Translations under genes and position numbers: made by a program
Source: Longimicrobium sp.
GTDB taxonomy: Bacteria; Gemmatimonadota; Gemmatimonadetes; Longimicrobiales; Longimicrobiaceae
Length of the DNA stretch: 9,334 bases
Direction: 5' to 3'
Assembly: GCA_030446945.1 (NCBI GenBank)
Contig: JAUJMI010000119.1
Span: 1 to 9,334 of the forward strand
Part shown: one piece after another, positions 6,454 through 9,334 of the stretch
Position numbering within the stretch: the stretch's first letter is position 1
Layout of the letters: each line of letters starts with the position of its first letter
Notes under the pieces: generated by a model
What the model was told of the DNA's origin: nothing
The model's input: the letters and a program-made list of their open reading frames with translations, nothing else
The model's database searches: none

Positions 6454-6972
6454 ATGTCGGTAGCGAGCATCGATTCTCCCCCCGCGGCCTCGCCGTACCT
6501 CCACCTCTTCCGGCGCTACCTGAAGCAGCAGGGGCTCCCGGTGACGCAGCAGCGCGAAGTGGTGGCGGACGTGGTGTTCAGCACCACCGAGCACCTCTCG
6601 GTCGAGGAGATCGAGGCGCGCCTCAAGGAGCGGGGCGAGCGGATCGGCAAGGCCACCATTTACCGGACCATGGAGATCCTGGTGCGTAGCGGCCTGGTGG
6701 AGGACCACGACTTCGGCGACGGCTTCAAGCGCTACGAGCACCTCTTCGGCGGCCAGCCGGTGCACGACCACCTGGTCTGCACGCATTGCCGCAAGGTGAC
6801 GGAGTTCCGCAGCCCGGAGCTCCTGCGCATCCAGGACGTGGTGTCGCGCGAGCACGGCTTCGCCCCCACCCGCCACCGTCTGGAGATCCACGGCCTCTGC
6901 GCCGAGTGCCAGGAGCAGGGCGTGACCGTGGCTTACAACGGGCTCACCTGCCCGGCGTGGGACGTGGCGTAA
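6454..6972 (+). CDS. fur: Ferric uptake regulator (Fur family)
   Basis: Metal-responsive dimeric repressor of 172 residues (typical Fur 140-170). The N-terminal winged helix spans about 14-98, with VEEIEARLKERGERIGKATIYRTMEILVRSGLV (50-82) containing the recognition helix KATIYRTMEIL. The metal-binding dimerisation half has YEHLFGGQPVHDHLVC with H104-D105-H106, then two CxxC pairs, C109-C112 and C149-C152, the structural zinc site of Fur/PerR/Zur proteins. ATG 6454 is chosen because AAGGAG (6442-6447) lies 6 nt upstream; an in-frame TTG at 6409 falls inside the Fur box. The C-terminal tail (EQGVTVAYNGLTCPAWDVA) is unusual but within family variation. A Fur box precedes the gene, favouring true Fur over PerR or Zur, though sequence alone cannot settle which metal is sensed. 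A strong terminator follows. Confidence 0.93.
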   Translation: MSVASIDSPPAASPYLHLFRRYLKQQGLPVTQQREVVADVVFSTTEHLSVEEIEARLKERGERIGKATIYRTMEILVRSGLVEDHDFGDGFKRYEHLFGGQPVHDHLVCTHCRKVTEFRSPELLRIQDVVSREHGFAPTRHRLEIHGLCAECQEQGVTVAYNGLTCPAWDVA

Positions 6973-6993
6973 AACGCTTGTTCGCGACACACC

Positions 6994-7032
6994 GAGGGCC
7001 GCCCCGTCAGCCGCGGGGCGGCCCTCTCTTTT
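6994..7032 (+). terminator. Intrinsic terminator of fur
   Basis: A perfect 13-bp stem pairs 6994-7006 (GAGGGCCGCCCCG) with 7014-7026 around a 7-nt loop, followed by TCTTTT. It begins 21 nt after the fur stop and fits the classical rho-independent form. Confidence 0.88.
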
Positions 7033-7047
7033 ATCCGCGGCTGACGG
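7004..7047. repeat. Second inverted repeat overlapping the fur terminator
   Basis: CCGTCAGCCGCGG (7004-7016) is exactly complementary to CCGCGGCTGACGG (7035-7047), an independent 13-bp stem with an 18-nt loop. It uses bases from both arms and the loop of the terminator stem, so the two structures exclude each other. On the minus strand it lies 8 nt beyond the stop of the deacetylase pseudogene and could be part of that gene's own 3' hairpin. Confidence 0.6.
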
Positions 7048-7055
7048 TGGGGCGA

Positions 7056-7521
7056 TCAACTGCCCCTTCGCCTCAGCTCGCTCACCGTCGCCATCTGATA
7101 CCCCCGCGCCCTCAGCCGCTCCACGATCGCCGGAACCGAGCGCCGCGACGCCTCCGGGCTACGATACCACGGATGCAGGAGGATGATGGAGCCGGGCAGT
7201 ACCCGCTCCAGCACGTGCCGCGTGATCCGCTCCGTGTCGCCATCGACCTCGGGGTACGACTCGGGCTCGACGTCGAAGGTGACGGTGACGCGGCCGGTGC
7301 GCGCCAGGTAGAGCGGAAGCCCAAACAGCTTTTTGCTGTTCCGCCTGCGACGCGGTCGGCCCGTCGTCGAACGTCAGCGCCACCACGCTGTCCCGCGTCT
7401 CCACGCGCGGCACGATCTCGCCGGACAGCTGAAAGGTGCGCGAGCGGTGGACCGGATATGGTATGGCCACGATGGCCGCGAGAACCAGTGCGGCGACGGC
7501 GGCGCGTCGGGGGAGCGTCAT
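7056..7521 (-). pseudogene. Polysaccharide deacetylase (NodB-type), internally deleted and frameshifted
   Basis: Remnant of an exported or membrane-anchored sugar deacetylase. From ATG 7521 one frame gives a signal/anchor segment (MTLPRRAAVAALVLAAIVAIPYPV), then RDSVVALTFDDGPTA, the first NodB motif with its Asp pair. After about 59 codons the homology ends near 7345. It resumes one frame over at about 7334 with KKLFGLPLYLARTGRVTVTFDVEPESYP, GSIILLHPWY (the last NodB motif with its His) and SVPAIVERLRARGYQMATVSEL, stopping at TGA 7056. The two frames differ by 1 (7519-7056 is not a multiple of 3). Together they total only about 150 residues. The HSxxH metal motif and RPPYG motif are missing, so about 80-100 codons were lost and activity is impossible. 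The joint lies at a short inverted repeat (AACAGC-T5-GCTGTT, 7324-7340). Confidence 0.82.
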
Positions 7522-7675
7522 CGGCCGGGTGGGGGAGCAGGCGGGGATGTCGCACGAGAAGCCGCCGCGGGCACGCGGGCAACGGCGCGCACACTGGCCG
7601 AACGCTCCCACGATCCCCACATTCCCGCCGCCGCGCTTCCCGGCCCGAGCATCACCCCGACCACGCAAGCCGACG

Positions 7676-8602
7676 ATGTCCGACCAGATACCCGACGCCC
7701 TCAAGGACCTTCCCTGGGAGCTTCCCCGCAACTTCCTCGGCCTGGAAGGCGACGCCGCCGGGTGGGAGAACGCGGGCGTGGTGATCCTGCCCATTCCGTA
7801 CGAATCCACGGTGTCGTACCAGGGCGGCACCAAGCTGGGCCCCGCCGCCATCCTGGAGGCGTCGCGCTACGTCGAGCTGTACGACCAGGAGCTGGACGGC
7901 GAGCCGGGCCCAGCGGTGGGCGTCTGCACCCTCCCCGCCATCCACCTGAGCTCCGCCGGCCCCGAAACGGCCGTCCGCGAGCTGCGCCAGGCGTACGACA
8001 CTATCCTCGCCGCCGCGGGGGACCGGCTGGTGATCGGGCTGGGCGGCGAGCACTCCATCACCAGCGCCCCGGTGCTGGCCAACGCCGCGCGCCTGCAGGG
8101 CCGCCGCCTCTCCGTCCTCCAGTTCGACGCGCACGGCGACCTGCGCATGGAGTATGAGGGCTCGGCCTACTCGCACGCCGCCGTGATGGCACGCTGCATC
8201 GACGACGTGGACCTGGTGCAGGTCGGCATCCGCGCCATCACCTCGGAGGAGCGGGCGCTGACGCGCGAGCGGGCGCCCGCCATCACCACCATCTTCGCCG
8301 AGGAGATGTGGGACAACGAGGAGTGGATCGGCCGCGCCATGGACGCGCTGGGCGACGATGTCTACATCACCTTCGACGTGGACTACTTCGACCCCTCGCT
8401 GATGCCCGCCACCGGCACCCCCGAGCCCGGCGGGATGACGTGGTACCCCACCCTGAAGCTCCTCCGCCGCGTCTTCACCGAGAAGAACGTCGTCGGCGCG
8501 GACGTGGTGGAGCTCGCCCCCATCGGCGGCAACGCGGCGCCGGATTTCGTGGCGGCCAAGCTGGTGTACAAGATGATCGCGTACCGCAGCCTCAGAATCT
8601 GA
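7676..8602 (+). CDS. speB: Agmatinase (ureohydrolase family)
   Basis: Hydrolyses agmatine to putrescine and urea with a binuclear Mn2+ centre, completing the pathway begun by SpeA. The protein has 308 residues, nearly the length of E. coli SpeB. The metal ligands are all visible: H126 in LGGEHSIT, D151-H153-D155 in FDAHGDLR, and D234-D236 in ITFDVDYFDPS. YEGSAYSHAAVMAR (160-173) and GTPEPGGMTW (247-256) are typical of agmatinases rather than arginases. The start is ATG 7676, giving MSDQIPDALKDLPWELP; the frame remains open upstream, but that part overlaps the deacetylase remnant and is compositional. No clear Shine-Dalgarno was found. It is about 3 kb from speA on the opposite strand, so the two are not one operon. 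Arginase or another ureohydrolase activity is possible but less likely given speA. Confidence 0.92.
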   Translation: MSDQIPDALKDLPWELPRNFLGLEGDAAGWENAGVVILPIPYESTVSYQGGTKLGPAAILEASRYVELYDQELDGEPGPAVGVCTLPAIHLSSAGPETAVRELRQAYDTILAAAGDRLVIGLGGEHSITSAPVLANAARLQGRRLSVLQFDAHGDLRMEYEGSAYSHAAVMARCIDDVDLVQVGIRAITSEERALTRERAPAITTIFAEEMWDNEEWIGRAMDALGDDVYITFDVDYFDPSLMPATGTPEPGGMTWYPTLKLLRRVFTEKNVVGADVVELAPIGGNAAPDFVAAKLVYKMIAYRSLRI

Positions 8603-8638
8603 TCAGGGCGGCGCCCGCAGCACCTTTCGGCTAAAATC

Positions 8639-9334
8639 TTAGCTATCCACTCGATCATGCGGTCCTCTCCCGTGGAGAGGTTGACCACACGGCCGAACCA
8701 GAGGCCATCGCTGAAGGGCAGCCGGAGTGCGCGCCTGCAGTAGAGCGCGTAGAGCGGCAACTGTAGCCGCGCACCCTCTTCGCTTCCCGTCCTCCAGTCC
8801 ACCACCACCAGCTCCCGGGGACCTGGACGGTACGCCAGGTCGGGGACCGCGTACACGGGCCAGCAGCGGTCGTGGACGAAAGCTTCTACCGAGTCCCCGG
8901 CCACCACCCAATCCGGGTGGCACGCCTCGAGGTCGGCTCAGAGCTCGGATGCGGTGAGCGCGCGCAGGCAGGTCCGGGCTTTTGCGACCGCTTCGGCCAC
9001 CCGGGTGCCGGCGACCCGGCCCGAGTAGCAGGCCGAGTGGAGCATCGGGTTCGTCTTGGGATCCGGAGGAACGCGTCGCGGTGATGCGACGCCAAAAGGG
9101 TGCGGTTGATCTCCGCGGTCGCCCGGGCAAGCATCTGCTCCATGGCAGGTCGTGGGAGCCGGTCGCGCACGGCGAGGGCGTAGTCTCGTGCGCAGCCGTG
9201 TATCACTGCCCCGACGACGGTGGGCAGCGTGACGAGCTGCTTCAGCACAAAGCCCGACGGGTCTCGGCTGGCACGTCCGCCTGCCACCCGCCGGCGCTCC
9301 CGTAGTAGCGCCAGAAGTAGGCGCGGGCGCAGCG
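8639..9334 (-). pseudogene. PD-(D/E)XK nuclease-like gene, decayed; N-terminus beyond the right edge
   Basis: Three reading frames join into one recognisable RecB-like nuclease domain. From 9334: RCARAYFWRYYGSAGGW then a stop; after a shift near 9250, VLKQLVTLPTVVGAVIHGCARDYALAV to AFLR; after a likely 1-base loss near 9061, PKTNPMLHSACYSGRVAGTRVAEAVAKARTCLRALTASEL; then TGA (8940-8938) where the frame simply continues, ADLEACHPDWVVAGDSVEAFV. The nuclease core follows: YAVPDLAYRPGPRELVVVDWRTG supplies the PD...DxK site but with Arg in place of the catalytic Lys, then LQLPLYALY. Homology fades after NLSTGEDRMIEW near 8645, well short of the expected C-terminus, although the frame stays open to 8383 inside speB. 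Two frameshifts, a nonsense codon, a changed catalytic residue and a lost 3' end make function very unlikely. The family's precise role is unknown to me. Confidence 0.8.

Noticed and set aside
7436..7675. 80-residue N-terminal extension of agmatinase
   Set aside because: It overlaps the deacetylase remnant and has no ureohydrolase character; family proteins begin near MSDQIPDALKDLP.
1..9334. CRISPR array, tRNA, rRNA, insertion sequence or phage module
   Set aside because: No regularly spaced direct repeats, cloverleaf, rRNA segment, transposase or phage gene was seen on either strand.

Overview
The window is very GC-rich (by eye about 70%), densely packed bacterial chromosomal DNA. Genes lie on both strands. 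No tRNA, rRNA, CRISPR array or intact insertion sequence was seen. The gene set (biosynthetic arginine decarboxylase, agmatinase, Fur, NrnA-type DHH phosphoesterase, APC permease) fits a free-living bacterium. The GTAGGGG-type and C-run/G-run intergenic palindromes, and the style of the decayed nuclease gene, remind me of Longimicrobium-like Gemmatimonadota. That placement is an inference from style, not from a marker gene.

Layout. 1-818 (-): N-terminal 272 residues of an APC-family (cationic) amino-acid permease running off the left edge, with a candidate promoter at 916-943. 1071-2087 (+): NrnA-like DHH/DHHA1 phosphoesterase, closed by a strong hairpin terminator. 2164-2388 (-): a small TM2-like membrane protein. 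2389-2768: a gene-free stretch with four palindromic repeat units. 2769-4664 (-): speA, whose best start is a CTG with a good Shine-Dalgarno. 4870-5970 (+), divergent from speA: a stand-alone LOR/SDH (TIGR00300-type) protein, probably an ornithine cyclodeaminase. 5983-6393 (+): a hypothetical protein. 6454-6972 (+): Fur, preceded by a near-perfect Fur box and followed by a terminator that overlaps a second, mutually exclusive hairpin. 7056-7521 (-): a polysaccharide deacetylase pseudogene lacking its middle. 7676-8602 (+): speB-type agmatinase. 8639-9334 (-): a decayed PD-(D/E)XK nuclease-like gene with two frameshifts, an in-frame stop and a missing 3' end.

How the genes work together. SpeA (arginine to agmatine) and SpeB (agmatine to putrescine plus urea) form the agmatine route to polyamines. 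The LOR/SDH protein, divergent from speA, would convert ornithine to proline plus ammonia. A cationic amino-acid permease lies on the left edge. The window therefore holds a loose arginine/ornithine cluster interrupted by housekeeping genes (nrnA, fur). Fur appears to control itself through the box at 6392-6410. The two decayed genes on either side of speB suggest recent gene loss there. I did not find a clearly new multi-gene system. The most notable items are the stand-alone cyclodeaminase beside speA, the CTG start of speA, the overlapping hairpins after fur, the palindrome cluster and the two pseudogenes.
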